From NCBI GenBank assembly GCA_965197865.1, contig CBDANZ010000003.1, positions 625,459 through 689,458 on the forward strand: 64,000 bases of DNA. The letters run 5' to 3'. A program made the position numbers and the translations under genes. Positions 46,496 through 54,698 of this stretch are shown here, one piece after another. The notes below the pieces were generated by a model. That model had not been told where the DNA came from, ran no database searches, and was given only the letters and a program-made list of their open reading frames with translations. Origin of the DNA: CBDANZ01 sp965197865. Its GTDB lineage: Bacteria; Acidobacteriota; Vicinamibacteria; Vicinamibacterales; CAVVIG01. Position 1 is the stretch's first letter. Each line of letters starts with the position of its first letter.

Positions 46496-48009
46496 ACGCC
46501 GAGCGCCTCGAGGTGCTGCCCCGATTCCCTTTCGATGTCTTTGTGTAGGCTGTTGCCGTGCGCGTCCATCGTGACGAGCGCAGGAAAATTCTCGACGCGC
46601 AGATGCCACATCGCCTCGGGCGTGCCGAACTCGAGCAGCGACACTCCGTCGACGCCTGTTATGGCGCGCGCGTAGAACTGCGCCGCTCCGCCGATGGCGT
46701 TGAGGTAGACAGCGCCGTGCTCCTTGAGCGCCGCCAGTGTCTTCGCGCCCATCCCGCCCTTGCCCATCACCGCGCGGACGCCGTAGCGTCTGATGATCTC
46801 GCCCTGATACGGCTCTTCGCGGATGCTCGTCGTCGGACCGGCCGCCGTGACGCGCCACGAGTCGCCTTCCTTTACGACGACGGGGCCACAGTGATACAGG
46901 ATCGATCCGCTCAAATCGACTGGTGACTCTTGCTTCATGAGGTGGGCGTGCGCGGCGTCGCGCCCCGTGAACAGCCTTCCCGACACGAGCACGACGTCAC
47001 CGACCCTGAGCGACCGAATCTGCTCATCGGTAAGCGGCGTCTTCAGCGAAAGTTCTCGGCCGGTGCGCGTGAAGCCCGCCTGATCCAGCATCGGGATGAT
47101 CGGGTGCGACGGATCCCGGTAGAGCCACTGCCGGATGGCGCCTGTTGTCGGATCGAGCACCACGCCAAGGCGCCGAAACGCCCAGCAGTCGTACGCGACC
47201 GATACGAAGAAGCTCGCCGGCAGCCTGTTCAGCGCGCCGATCTTGCAGCCGATGAGCGTCACCTTGCCGCCGAATCCCATCGTGCCAATCTCAAGATTGT
47301 TGACCGTCGCCATGATCGACGCTTCGAGCTCAGCCAGCCGCGGCTCAGGATTGACATCATCGAGCGTGCGGAAAAGCTGCTCCTTGGCGTGCGTGTAGCC
47401 CGATGTTCGGTCGCCGCCCAGGCAGACGCCAACGGCGCCCGGGCTGCAGCCCTTGCCCTGCGCACTCCAGACGGCGTGCAGGATGCACTTCCTGACGCCT
47501 TCCAGCGTGCGGTCGGCGCGGCCCACATGGGGCAGCTCGGACGGCAGCGCATACTGCGCGTTGGTGTTCTCGCAGCCACCGCCCTTGAGGATCAGCTTTA
47601 TCTCGATCTCGTCGCGTTCCCACTGATCGAAATGGATGATGGGAGTTCCGGGGCCCAGGTTGTCGCCCGAGTTCCTGCCGGTGATTGAATCAACCGAGTT
47701 GGGGCGGAGCTTGCCGCGCCGGGTCGCTTCGACAACCGCGTTGCGGATCTGCTGGCGCATCCAGATCTGATTGGTGCCAAGAGGGATCTTCACCTCGAAG
47801 GTCGGCATGCCGGTGTCCTGGCAGATCGCGCCTTCGTTGTCCACGGCCAGGTCGATGTTCTGCGCGATGATGGTCAGCGCCTGCGACGCACGCGTTCCAG
47901 GCGGCTCGGCATCGAGCGATGTTTTCATCGCCGCACGCACGTCTGGCGGAAGATCGGTTGAGGTCCGGACGATGAGCTGAAGCACGCTATCGAAGAATGA
48001 CGGCAACAT
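46492..48009 (-). CDS. Fumarate hydratase class I, fused alpha-beta
   Basis: A 505-residue class I (Fe-S dependent) fumarase interconverting fumarate and malate. Cluster cysteines are in AICQDTGMPTF, KGGGCENTNAQY and GAVGVCLGGDRTSGYTHAK. The beta part begins after residue 300, with LRVGDVVLVSGRLFTGRDAA and the strongly conserved GPTTS and GKGGM segments near the end. The enzyme is oxygen-sensitive, which fits the Fe-S carriers nearby. ATG 48009 overlaps the divergent start in CATG, so it has no separate leader. Confidence 0.92.
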   Translation of the reverse strand: MLPSFFDSVLQLIVRTSTDLPPDVRAAMKTSLDAEPPGTRASQALTIIAQNIDLAVDNEGAICQDTGMPTFEVKIPLGTNQIWMRQQIRNAVVEATRRGKLRPNSVDSITGRNSGDNLGPGTPIIHFDQWERDEIEIKLILKGGGCENTNAQYALPSELPHVGRADRTLEGVRKCILHAVWSAQGKGCSPGAVGVCLGGDRTSGYTHAKEQLFRTLDDVNPEPRLAELEASIMATVNNLEIGTMGFGGKVTLIGCKIGALNRLPASFFVSVAYDCWAFRRLGVVLDPTTGAIRQWLYRDPSHPIIPMLDQAGFTRTGRELSLKTPLTDEQIRSLRVGDVVLVSGRLFTGRDAAHAHLMKQESPVDLSGSILYHCGPVVVKEGDSWRVTAAGPTTSIREEPYQGEIIRRYGVRAVMGKGGMGAKTLAALKEHGAVYLNAIGGAAQFYARAITGVDGVSLLEFGTPEAMWHLRVENFPALVTMDAHGNSLHKDIERESGQHLEALGV

Positions 48010-48754
48010 GATGAAAAGTATAATGAATGTGGGCGTGAAAATCGCGAACTTGTGCGTCGTGCGCTTCGTCGCGGGCAGCTTCCTGCTTGCCCTTGCTGCC
48101 CCTTCTGCCCTGCCGGCCCAATCGGAGCAGCCCGGACCGAAAGGCCGTCTCTTCCCGCCGCAGGATCTTGGTCTGCTGGAAGCTCCCGATCGCGACCAGT
48201 GGCAGAATCCCGATCTCATCATGGACAGGCTGAAGATCGCGGACGGCGACCGGGTCGCGGATCTCGGCGCCGGCGGCGGCTGGTTCACAATCCGACTGGC
48301 AGGCCGCGTCGGATCGAGCGGCGTCGTGTACGCGCAGGACATTCAGCCGCAGATGATCGAGGCTATCGAGCGCCGCGTCCAGCGCGAGAACCTCGGCAAC
48401 GTGAAGACCGTGCGCGGCACGGCCACCGATCCGCGGCTGCCGCCTGGGCTCGACGCAGTCTTGATTGTCGACGCGTACCGCGAGATGGACGACCCGGCGC
48501 GTCCCGAGGTCATCGTGACGCTACTCAGAAACGTGGCTGCCTCGCTCAACCTGCAAGGCTGCCTCGGCGTCGTCGATTTCATGCCAGGCAGCGGCGGGCC
48601 GGGCCCGGCGCCAGACAGACGGGTCGCTCCCGAAGAGGTAATCACCCGCGCGGACGCGACCGGCCTGAAGCTCCTGGCGCAGGAGACTGTGCCTCCGTTC
48701 ATTTACCTGTTGGTGTTTGGCAAGGACACGTCGCGCTGTTTGGTGACGCCGTGA
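48008..48754 (+). CDS. Exported SAM-dependent methyltransferase
   Basis: A 248-residue class I methyltransferase with an N-terminal signal-like segment: LCVVRFVAGSFLLALAAPSA ends near PAQS. The catalytic part has RVADLGAGGGWFTIRLAGRV (SAM-binding GxGxG near residue 85), VYAQDIQPQMIEAIERRVQR, and VLIVDAYREMDD. Similar proteins with signal peptides occur in several phyla and their location and substrate are unclear. ATG 48008 is taken as start; GTG 48035 after the -10 box is a credible alternative. thiD begins at GTG 48751, overlapping the stop. Confidence 0.78.
   Translation: MMKSIMNVGVKIANLCVVRFVAGSFLLALAAPSALPAQSEQPGPKGRLFPPQDLGLLEAPDRDQWQNPDLIMDRLKIADGDRVADLGAGGGWFTIRLAGRVGSSGVVYAQDIQPQMIEAIERRVQRENLGNVKTVRGTATDPRLPPGLDAVLIVDAYREMDDPARPEVIVTLLRNVAASLNLQGCLGVVDFMPGSGGPGPAPDRRVAPEEVITRADATGLKLLAQETVPPFIYLLVFGKDTSRCLVTP
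48017..48024. promoter_or_regulatory. Overlapping bidirectional -10 elements
   Basis: AGTATAAT at 48017-48024. On the plus strand TATAAT (48019-48024) lies 16 bases after ATGACG. On the minus strand TATACT (48022-48017) lies 7 bases before the fumarase ATG. Both directions therefore have near-consensus -10 boxes in one 8-base island, and at least the fumarase transcript would be leaderless. Confidence 0.5.
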
Positions 48755-49665
48755 GCCCCTCGACGGCGCTCAGAGCGGGCTCTTCGGCGGTACTCAGGAC
48801 AGGCTCGCGCGCCAGGCAGGTGGTGTTAACCATCGCGGGCAGCGACTCGGGCGGCGGCGCCGGCATCCAGGCCGACCTGAAAACGTTTGCTGCCCTAGGC
48901 GTGTACGGCACGAGCGCGACCACTGCCGTGACGGCCCAGAACACGGCTGGCGTCACTGCGGTCTCTTCGCTCCCGGCAGACCTCGTGACGGCGCAGATGG
49001 AAGCCGTAGCCCTCGACATCCAGATTCACGCCACGAAAACAGGGATGCTCGGCACCTCAGCCGTTGTCGAAGCGGTCGCGGCGACCATCGAAGCATTTGA
49101 GCTGCCGATGGTCGTTGTCGATCCGGTGATGCGTTCCTGGAGCGGCGATCGTCTTCTGGACGAGGACGGCGTGCGCGCGCTCTGCGCGGAGTTGCTGCCG
49201 CGGGCGCTTGTTGTCACGCCGAACATTCCGGAAGCGGAAATCTTGAGCAGCCGGACCATTCGATCGGTCCGCGACCTGCGCGCCGCTGCGCAGAGCATCT
49301 ACGAGATCGGGCGCTCAGCGGTCGTGGTAAAGGGGGGGCACGCCGAAGGCGACGAGATCGTCGACCTCCTGTTCGACGGCGAACGGTTCTCGGAGTTTCC
49401 GACCTCGCGTATTCCAAGCCGCGCCATGCACGGAACGGGCTGCACGTTTGCGTCGGCAATCACCGCATACCTGGCGCTCGGCCACACGCTCGCAGGTGCG
49501 ACGACCCGCGCGCAGGCGTACGTCGCCGGTGCGATCCGTCATGGGCTCGTAGTGGGGAAGGGCCACGGCGTGCTCGACCACTTCTGGAAGGCACGCGAGG
49601 GACCATATACTGGAAAGAGTGACGACTCCGCTCCTTCGAATCGGACCCGAGCCCCTCGGGATTGA
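48751..49665 (+). CDS. thiD: Hydroxymethylpyrimidine (phosphate) kinase ThiD
   Basis: A 304-residue ThiD, which phosphorylates hydroxymethylpyrimidine and its phosphate in thiamine synthesis. Start of the fold is VVLTIAGSDSGGGAGIQADL, then TFAALGVYGTSATTAVTAQN, VVVDPVMRSWSGDRLLDEDG, VVTPNIPEAEILS, AVVVKGGHAEGDEIVDLLFD and the C-terminal anion hole HGTGCTFASAITAYLALGH. About 22 residues come before the fold (TALRAGSSAVLRTGSRARQ) and are encoded by a GCTCAGGACAGGCTC-like repeat, so the real start may be GTG near 48822. The last 15 codons overlap moaE. Confidence 0.93.
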   Translation: MSPSTALRAGSSAVLRTGSRARQVVLTIAGSDSGGGAGIQADLKTFAALGVYGTSATTAVTAQNTAGVTAVSSLPADLVTAQMEAVALDIQIHATKTGMLGTSAVVEAVAATIEAFELPMVVVDPVMRSWSGDRLLDEDGVRALCAELLPRALVVTPNIPEAEILSSRTIRSVRDLRAAAQSIYEIGRSAVVVKGGHAEGDEIVDLLFDGERFSEFPTSRIPSRAMHGTGCTFASAITAYLALGHTLAGATTRAQAYVAGAIRHGLVVGKGHGVLDHFWKAREGPYTGKSDDSAPSNRTRAPRD

Positions 49666-50113
49666 GGCGCTTGTCGAGGCTGTCCGCGGCCGCTCCGCCA
49701 GGGGCGCGACAACCGATGGCGCGATCGCGACGTTCGTCGGTCTGGTTCGCAACCACAACGCCGGGCGGAAGGTTCGATATCTGGAGTATGAGGCGTACGA
49801 GCCGCTTGCACGCAGGGTGTTCGAGCGGATTGCCGCCGAGGTCGGGACCCGATGGCCAGGCGTCCTGCTTGCTCTTCATCACCGGGTCGGTCGTCTCGAG
49901 ATTGGCGAGGCCAGCGTGGCAATTGCGGCTGCGTCGGTGCATCGGGGAGAGGCGTTCGCCGCCTGTCGGTACGCCATCGAGCGGGTGAAGCAGATCGCGC
50001 CGATCTGGAAGCGTGAATTCTTCGAGGGCGGCGACGTCTGGATTGAGAGCGCTACGGCAGATCCCGATGATGAGTGCGCGCGGGCAGAGGCGGAGCGCGT
50101 GGCATGCGCGTAA
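49619..50113 (+). CDS. moaE: Molybdopterin synthase catalytic subunit
   Basis: A 164-residue MoaE, which with MoaD converts precursor Z (cyclic pyranopterin) to molybdopterin. Features are GAIATFVGLVRNHNAGRKVR with the active region, YLEYEAYEPLARRVFERIAA, VALHHRVGRLEIGEAS-like segment (ALHHRVGRLEIGEASVAIAA), and the lysines of IERVKQIAPIWKREFFEGGD. The GTG start overlaps the end of thiD; the moaD start overlaps its last codons. Confidence 0.94.
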   Translation: MTTPLLRIGPEPLGIEALVEAVRGRSARGATTDGAIATFVGLVRNHNAGRKVRYLEYEAYEPLARRVFERIAAEVGTRWPGVLLALHHRVGRLEIGEASVAIAAASVHRGEAFAACRYAIERVKQIAPIWKREFFEGGDVWIESATADPDDECARAEAERVACA

Positions 50114-50349
50114 CCGTGAGACTGTTTGCGCGGCTGCGCGACATCGCTGGCGCGGCTGAGCTGGCGCGTGAGATCGCGCCCGGCGCCACCATTGGCTCGG
50201 TGTGGCACGAGCTTGTCGACGACTTCCCGGAGCTGGCGCCATACGAGCGCTCGATTTCAACGGCGGTGAATGCCGACTACGCGCGCATGGATCACGCCGT
50301 CGGCGAGGGAGACGAAGTAGCGTTTCTGCCGCCTGTTTCGGGGGGATAA
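50104..50349 (+). CDS. moaD: Molybdopterin synthase sulfur carrier subunit
   Basis: An 81-residue ubiquitin-like MoaD, beginning VTVRLFARLRDIAGAAELAR and ending with the double glycine PPVSGG that is thiocarboxylated and inserted into MoaE. Overlaps moaE by 10 bases. Usual fusion or separate MoaC/MoaA genes are not in this window. Confidence 0.93.
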   Translation: MRVTVRLFARLRDIAGAAELAREIAPGATIGSVWHELVDDFPELAPYERSISTAVNADYARMDHAVGEGDEVAFLPPVSGG

Positions 50350-50395
50350 GACCCTTCGCGGAGAACCGAGAATTCAGCAGTGATCAGACGCTCTT

Positions 50396-51469
50396 ATGTT
50401 CGATAAACTGATGGCAACCGAGCGGCAATACGATGAGCTCCTCCATCTGTTGGGGTCTGCCGAGATCCAGAGCGAGCCCACCTGGTATCGCCGGCATGCC
50501 AAGGCGCTCGCTGAAATCGAACCGCTCGTCGAGCGGTTCCGCGAGTACAAGGCGGTGACGCGCGACATCGCGCAGACCGAAGAGCTCGCCGGGACCGGCG
50601 ATGCCGACATGCGCGAGCTCGCGACCAAGGAGCTCATGGCACTCGTGGCGCGCCGCGAGGCCCTTGTCGGCGAGCTGACAGACCTCCTCGTTCCCAAGGA
50701 TCCGAACGACGAAAAGAACGTCGTGCTCGAGATCCGGGCGGGCACCGGCGGCGACGAGGCGGCGCTGTTTGCGGCGGAGCTGTTCCGCATGTACAGCAAG
50801 TACGCTGAGCGTCAGGGCTGGCGTCTCGAGGTGATGTCAAGCAGTGACACCGGCGTCGGCGGCTTCAAGGAAGTGATTGCGACGATCGAAGGACGCGGCG
50901 TCTACAGCAAGTTAAAGTACGAAAGCGGCGTGCACCGCGTGCAGCGCGTTCCAGCCACCGAAGCGAGCGGTCGCATCCACACCTCAACGGCGACCGTGGC
51001 GGTGCTGCCAGAAGCCGAAGAAGTGGACATTCAGATCAACGACAAGGATCTGCGCGTCGATACCTTCTGCTCGAGCGGACCGGGCGGGCAGAGCGTCAAC
51101 ACGACCTACTCGGCCGTGCGCCTCACCCACATCCCCACGGGCTTCGTCGTGTCGCAGCAGGATGAGAAATCCCAGATCAAGAACCGCGCGAAGGCCATGA
51201 AGGTGCTGCGGTCGCGTCTCTACGAAATGGAGCTGCGCAAGCAGCAGGAAGCGATTGCGAAGGACCGGCGGAGCCAGGTCGGCACCGGCGAGCGGTCGGA
51301 AAAGATCCGCACGTATAACTTTCCGCAGAGCCGGATCACCGATCACCGCATCACCTTCACCACGCACCGGCTTGTCGAAGTGCTGAACGGCGATCTCTCC
51401 GAGCTCCTCGACACCCTCATCGCGCACTATCAGTCGGAGAAGCTCCGAGACGCCACGGCTGTTTCCTGA
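50396..51469 (+). CDS. prfA: Peptide chain release factor 1
   Basis: A 357-residue class I release factor for UAA/UAG. The GGQ catalytic motif lies in SSGPGGQSVNTTYSAVRLTH near residue 227. The tRNA-mimicry region includes ILEIRAGTGGDEAALFAAEL-type sequence (VLEIRAGTGGDEAALFAAEL) and the RVPATEASGRIHTSTATVAV loop near 185-205, which fits RF1 rather than RF2. 46 bases separate it from moaD. Confidence 0.95.
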   Translation: MFDKLMATERQYDELLHLLGSAEIQSEPTWYRRHAKALAEIEPLVERFREYKAVTRDIAQTEELAGTGDADMRELATKELMALVARREALVGELTDLLVPKDPNDEKNVVLEIRAGTGGDEAALFAAELFRMYSKYAERQGWRLEVMSSSDTGVGGFKEVIATIEGRGVYSKLKYESGVHRVQRVPATEASGRIHTSTATVAVLPEAEEVDIQINDKDLRVDTFCSSGPGGQSVNTTYSAVRLTHIPTGFVVSQQDEKSQIKNRAKAMKVLRSRLYEMELRKQQEAIAKDRRSQVGTGERSEKIRTYNFPQSRITDHRITFTTHRLVEVLNGDLSELLDTLIAHYQSEKLRDATAVS

Positions 51470-51493
51470 CAGACATGTGGGCCGGGTAGGCCG

Positions 51494-52366
51494 ATGCCCT
51501 CGATCCACGCACGTGTGGCCCAGGCTCGCGACCAACTGAGGCGCGCTGGAATAGCCGACCAGGAAGCCGACCTCGACGCACGGGTGATGGCGCAGTGGCT
51601 GCTCGATTGGGATGCGGCGCGGTTCTTCACCGACGCCAGCGAGCCAGCTCCTCCGAACTTTCCGGCACGATACGAACGATTGGTTGAACGTCGGGCCAGG
51701 CGTGAGCCAATGGCGTACCTCCGCGGCCTGCAGGAATTCTGGGGGCTGTTGTTCGACGTGACGCCAGCCGTGCTCATCCCCCGGCCCGAAACCGAGCTGA
51801 TTGTCGAAGCGGCGCTCGACCTTTTTTCAGACCCCGCAGCCGCCCTGCACATCGCCGAGGTGGGCACCGGCAGCGGCTGCGTAGCGGTGGCGCTCGCCTG
51901 CGAGCGCCCGAATTCGAAGGTGATCGCAAGCGACGTCTCAGCGGACGCGTTGCGGGTCGCCTCGACCAATGCGGTGCGCCAAGGCGTCCAGGACCGCGTC
52001 AGGTTGGTTCAGTGCGACATGCTGTCGAGCGCGTCGTTCGGCCCGTCCGCTTTCGACTTGCTCGTCTCGAACCCGCCGTACGTTCCCGAACAGGATCAAC
52101 CCACGCTGCAGCCGGAGGTGCGCGACCACGAGCCGGATGTTGCGTTGTTTGGCGGCCCTGACGGATTGTCGGTCATCCGACGGCTCGTGCCGGAGTCGGT
52201 TGCACGGCTGAAAGAGAACGGATTCCTCATCTTCGAGTTCGGTATGGGCCAGGCCGAAGCGGTTGCCGGGTTGATCCGGTCGACGCCAGGGCTCAGAATG
52301 GTCGGGTTCAAGAGAGACTTGCAGGGCGTTCCAAGGACCACGATTGCCAGGAGCAGCCAAGCATGA
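51494..52366 (+). CDS. prmC: Release-factor glutamine methyltransferase PrmC
   Basis: A 290-residue N5-glutamine methyltransferase that modifies the GGQ of release factors. An N-terminal helical domain is followed by LIPRPETELIVEAAL, the SAM loop IAEVGTGSGCVAVALACERP and the catalytic NPPYVPEQD. EVRDHEPDVALFGGPDGL and a C-terminal IFEFGMGQ follow. Directly after prfA, the usual arrangement for enzyme and substrate. Confidence 0.95.
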   Translation: MPSIHARVAQARDQLRRAGIADQEADLDARVMAQWLLDWDAARFFTDASEPAPPNFPARYERLVERRARREPMAYLRGLQEFWGLLFDVTPAVLIPRPETELIVEAALDLFSDPAAALHIAEVGTGSGCVAVALACERPNSKVIASDVSADALRVASTNAVRQGVQDRVRLVQCDMLSSASFGPSAFDLLVSNPPYVPEQDQPTLQPEVRDHEPDVALFGGPDGLSVIRRLVPESVARLKENGFLIFEFGMGQAEAVAGLIRSTPGLRMVGFKRDLQGVPRTTIARSSQA

Positions 52367-52707
52367 GCGACTGTCTCTTCTGTAAGATCATCAACCGCGA
52401 AATCTCCGGCTCGATCGTCTATGAAGACGAGCGGATTCTCGCCTTCGACGACATCAGCCCGCAGGCGCCGACGCACGTGCTCGTCGTGCCCAAGCGCCAC
52501 ATCGAGTCGCTGAATGAGCTGCAGCCGGCGCACGATCAAATCATCGGCGAGATCGTGCGCCGGGCCTCGACCATCGCGAAGACGCGCGGAATTTCAGCCG
52601 CTGGGTACCGGACGGTCTTCAACACCAACCGCGGGGCGGGGCAGACGGTCTTCCACATCCACCTGCACCTGATGGGCGGCCGCGGGATGCAGTGGCCACC
52701 GGGATAG
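52363..52707 (+). CDS. HIT family hydrolase (HinT-like)
   Basis: A 114-residue HIT protein, a purine nucleoside phosphoramidase-like enzyme: CLFCKIINREISGSIVYEDE near the N-terminus, with the CxxC zinc pair reduced to CLFC, FDDISPQAPTHVLVVPKRHI, and the histidine triad VFHIHLHLMGG at residues 98-102. Its ATG overlaps the prmC stop (ATGA). A cytoplasmic enzyme; nearest homologues are called HinT or HIT-like. Confidence 0.92.
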   Translation: MSDCLFCKIINREISGSIVYEDERILAFDDISPQAPTHVLVVPKRHIESLNELQPAHDQIIGEIVRRASTIAKTRGISAAGYRTVFNTNRGAGQTVFHIHLHLMGGRGMQWPPG

Positions 52708-52716
52708 GAGCTGTGA

Positions 52717-53427
52717 TCAGGGCGCCAGCGCCCGCTGGAGCTCGGCGAGCGAACGGACCACCGGAACGCCCATCGAAGCCAGCTCGGCCTCGCGCGGGTG
52801 CGGGTTTCGGCCGCGACTGAGCAGTACCGCGCGCATGCCCGCGCCGAGCGCGCCCTCGACGTCCTGCCGCACGCTGTCGCCCACCATCACCGCTTCCCCA
52901 GCCGGGACGTTCACCAAGTCCAGCGCGGCGCGAAAGATGCTCGGGTGTGGCTTCATGAACCCATGCGCTGACGAAGACACCGCGCCACTGATGAGCCCCT
53001 GAAGATCGAAATGCGACTGAAACGACGACAGACACCGATGCGAGTTGGAGATGAGGCCGATGCGCACACCCGCCGCCTCCAACTCGCGAAGGGCCGGCTC
53101 CACATCGTCGTACAGCTCGAAGTGCTGACAGGCGGCCCACTCCGCGTAGATCTCGCGGGCGCAGGAGTCCAGGCCGTCGCCAGCCCCGCCCATCTGCTCG
53201 ATGACGCAGCGCGTGTACCGCACGAAGATCTCGGCGTTGTAGGAGGCGTCCTCCGGCTCGAGAATCGGCGCTGCACCGGCCACGGCCTGTTCGAACGCCG
53301 AGATATCGACAGCGATCCCGTACCGCGCACAAAACGCGGAGTACCCCTCTTTGCGAAACGTCGGCCCCGGATAGATCAAGGTGAAGTCGACGTCAAAGAA
53401 AACGACTCTGGCCGGCGCGGAATTCAT
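52717..53427 (-). CDS. HAD-superfamily phosphatase
   Basis: A 236-residue HAD hydrolase with motif I VVFFDVDFTLIYPG (nucleophile Asp), motif II IGLISNSHR, motif III lysine in GFMKPHPSIFRAALD and motif IV AVMVGDSVRQDVEGALGAGM. The cap is helical (C1 type). The substrate is unknown. ATG 53427 overlaps the stop of the non-catalytic M16 gene upstream, so it is the third gene of that unit. The 10 bases to the convergent HIT gene hold nothing else. Confidence 0.87.
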   Translation of the reverse strand: MNSAPARVVFFDVDFTLIYPGPTFRKEGYSAFCARYGIAVDISAFEQAVAGAAPILEPEDASYNAEIFVRYTRCVIEQMGGAGDGLDSCAREIYAEWAACQHFELYDDVEPALRELEAAGVRIGLISNSHRCLSSFQSHFDLQGLISGAVSSSAHGFMKPHPSIFRAALDLVNVPAGEAVMVGDSVRQDVEGALGAGMRAVLLSRGRNPHPREAELASMGVPVVRSLAELQRALAP

Positions 53428-54698
53428 CGTTCTTCGTAAGGTCCTGCGATCAAGACGGTCGCGCGATCGGGATCGAGCGCGCCGCGCGCCGCCTCGTTCA
53501 CCTCGTCGAGCGTGACCCGGCTCAGCAGACCCGGCAATTGCAGATCGTAGTCGAGGCCCAGGCCGAACAATTCTGACATCTGCAAGAAGTTGGCGATGCC
53601 GGCGTTGGTTTCGAGCGCCCGCGGCATGGCGCCGACAAGATACTGCCGCGGCTCGGTCAGCTCCTTCAGCGTCAAGCCGTCGACTCGGAACCGCGTGAGC
53701 TCGTGATCGATGGCCCCGATGGAGCGATCGACGTTCGCCGGACTGACCCCGGCGCGGATCATCAGCGGCCCTTCCACCAGATTCGCGTCCAGGATGCTCG
53801 AGACGTAATACGCCATGCCCTGCCGTTCGCGGATGTTGTCGCCCAGCCGACCACCGAGTGCGTACTGCCCCAGCGCGTTGTTCATCAGCCAGCACGCGTA
53901 GTAGCCGGGATCCTTTCGACGCGCGACCGTGAACCCGTAGGCGATCTCGGCCTGCAACTTGTTCATCATGGAGACGACGGCTCGGCGGCGTCCTGTCGTA
54001 CGGGCGGGAGGTGACACTTTGACCGGCGAAGGCGTCGGCGCCCTCCAGCCGCCAAACACCCGCTGCGCTACGTCGAGCGCTCGATCGACCTCGACGTCGC
54101 CGACGATTACGGCGGTCAGCTCGCTCGGAGCGAAGCGGCTGGCATGCAGTCGCACGAGACGGTCTCGCGTGACAGGTTCCACGGAGTCGATCGTCCCCTT
54201 CTGCCTCCGGCCGTACGGATGTTGCTCGCCGTAGAGCAGCGCCATCAACCGTTCAGCCGCGCGTACACCCGGGTTGTCGTCGTCTTGACGGACCGCCGTA
54301 ATGACCTCCCCCTTGCGCTTGGCGAGCTCGGCCTCGGGAAACGACGGCGCCATCAGGATCTCGCCGACCAGCGCGAGCACTGGCTCGAAATCGCCGGCCA
54401 GACACGTACACATCGCCGTCACCTGGTGGCGATTCACGTTGACGGCGAGAGAAATGCCGCGGCTGTCGAGTTCCTCGGCGATTCGGTCGGGCGAGTGCGT
54501 CGCGGTGCCGCGATCGATCACACGGGCGAGCAGGTACACCGCGCCAGGCGCGTCGGCCGGATCGCAGATCGATCCGGCGCGAACGGCCAGGCTCATCGCA
54601 ACGGTGGGAGTCTTGCGAGTCTGTTTGACGATGACGACAACGCCGTTGCCGAGCGTCGATTGTGTAGGAGCGAGGCCGGGATGGATCGAGACAGACAT
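53424..54698 (-). CDS. M16 family peptidase homologue, non-catalytic subunit
   Basis: A 424-residue M16 protein without the HxxEH zinc motif: GAVYLLARVIDRGT stands in its place. It retains the second-domain motif region (GRLGDNIRERQGMAYYVSSI) and DRLVRLHASRFAPSELTAVI. It pairs with the catalytic subunit encoded immediately upstream (54699-56006), their coding regions being adjacent without a gap. Second such pair in the window; the two pairs are not close copies of each other. Confidence 0.88.
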   Translation of the reverse strand: MSVSIHPGLAPTQSTLGNGVVVIVKQTRKTPTVAMSLAVRAGSICDPADAPGAVYLLARVIDRGTATHSPDRIAEELDSRGISLAVNVNRHQVTAMCTCLAGDFEPVLALVGEILMAPSFPEAELAKRKGEVITAVRQDDDNPGVRAAERLMALLYGEQHPYGRRQKGTIDSVEPVTRDRLVRLHASRFAPSELTAVIVGDVEVDRALDVAQRVFGGWRAPTPSPVKVSPPARTTGRRRAVVSMMNKLQAEIAYGFTVARRKDPGYYACWLMNNALGQYALGGRLGDNIRERQGMAYYVSSILDANLVEGPLMIRAGVSPANVDRSIGAIDHELTRFRVDGLTLKELTEPRQYLVGAMPRALETNAGIANFLQMSELFGLGLDYDLQLPGLLSRVTLDEVNEAARGALDPDRATVLIAGPYEER

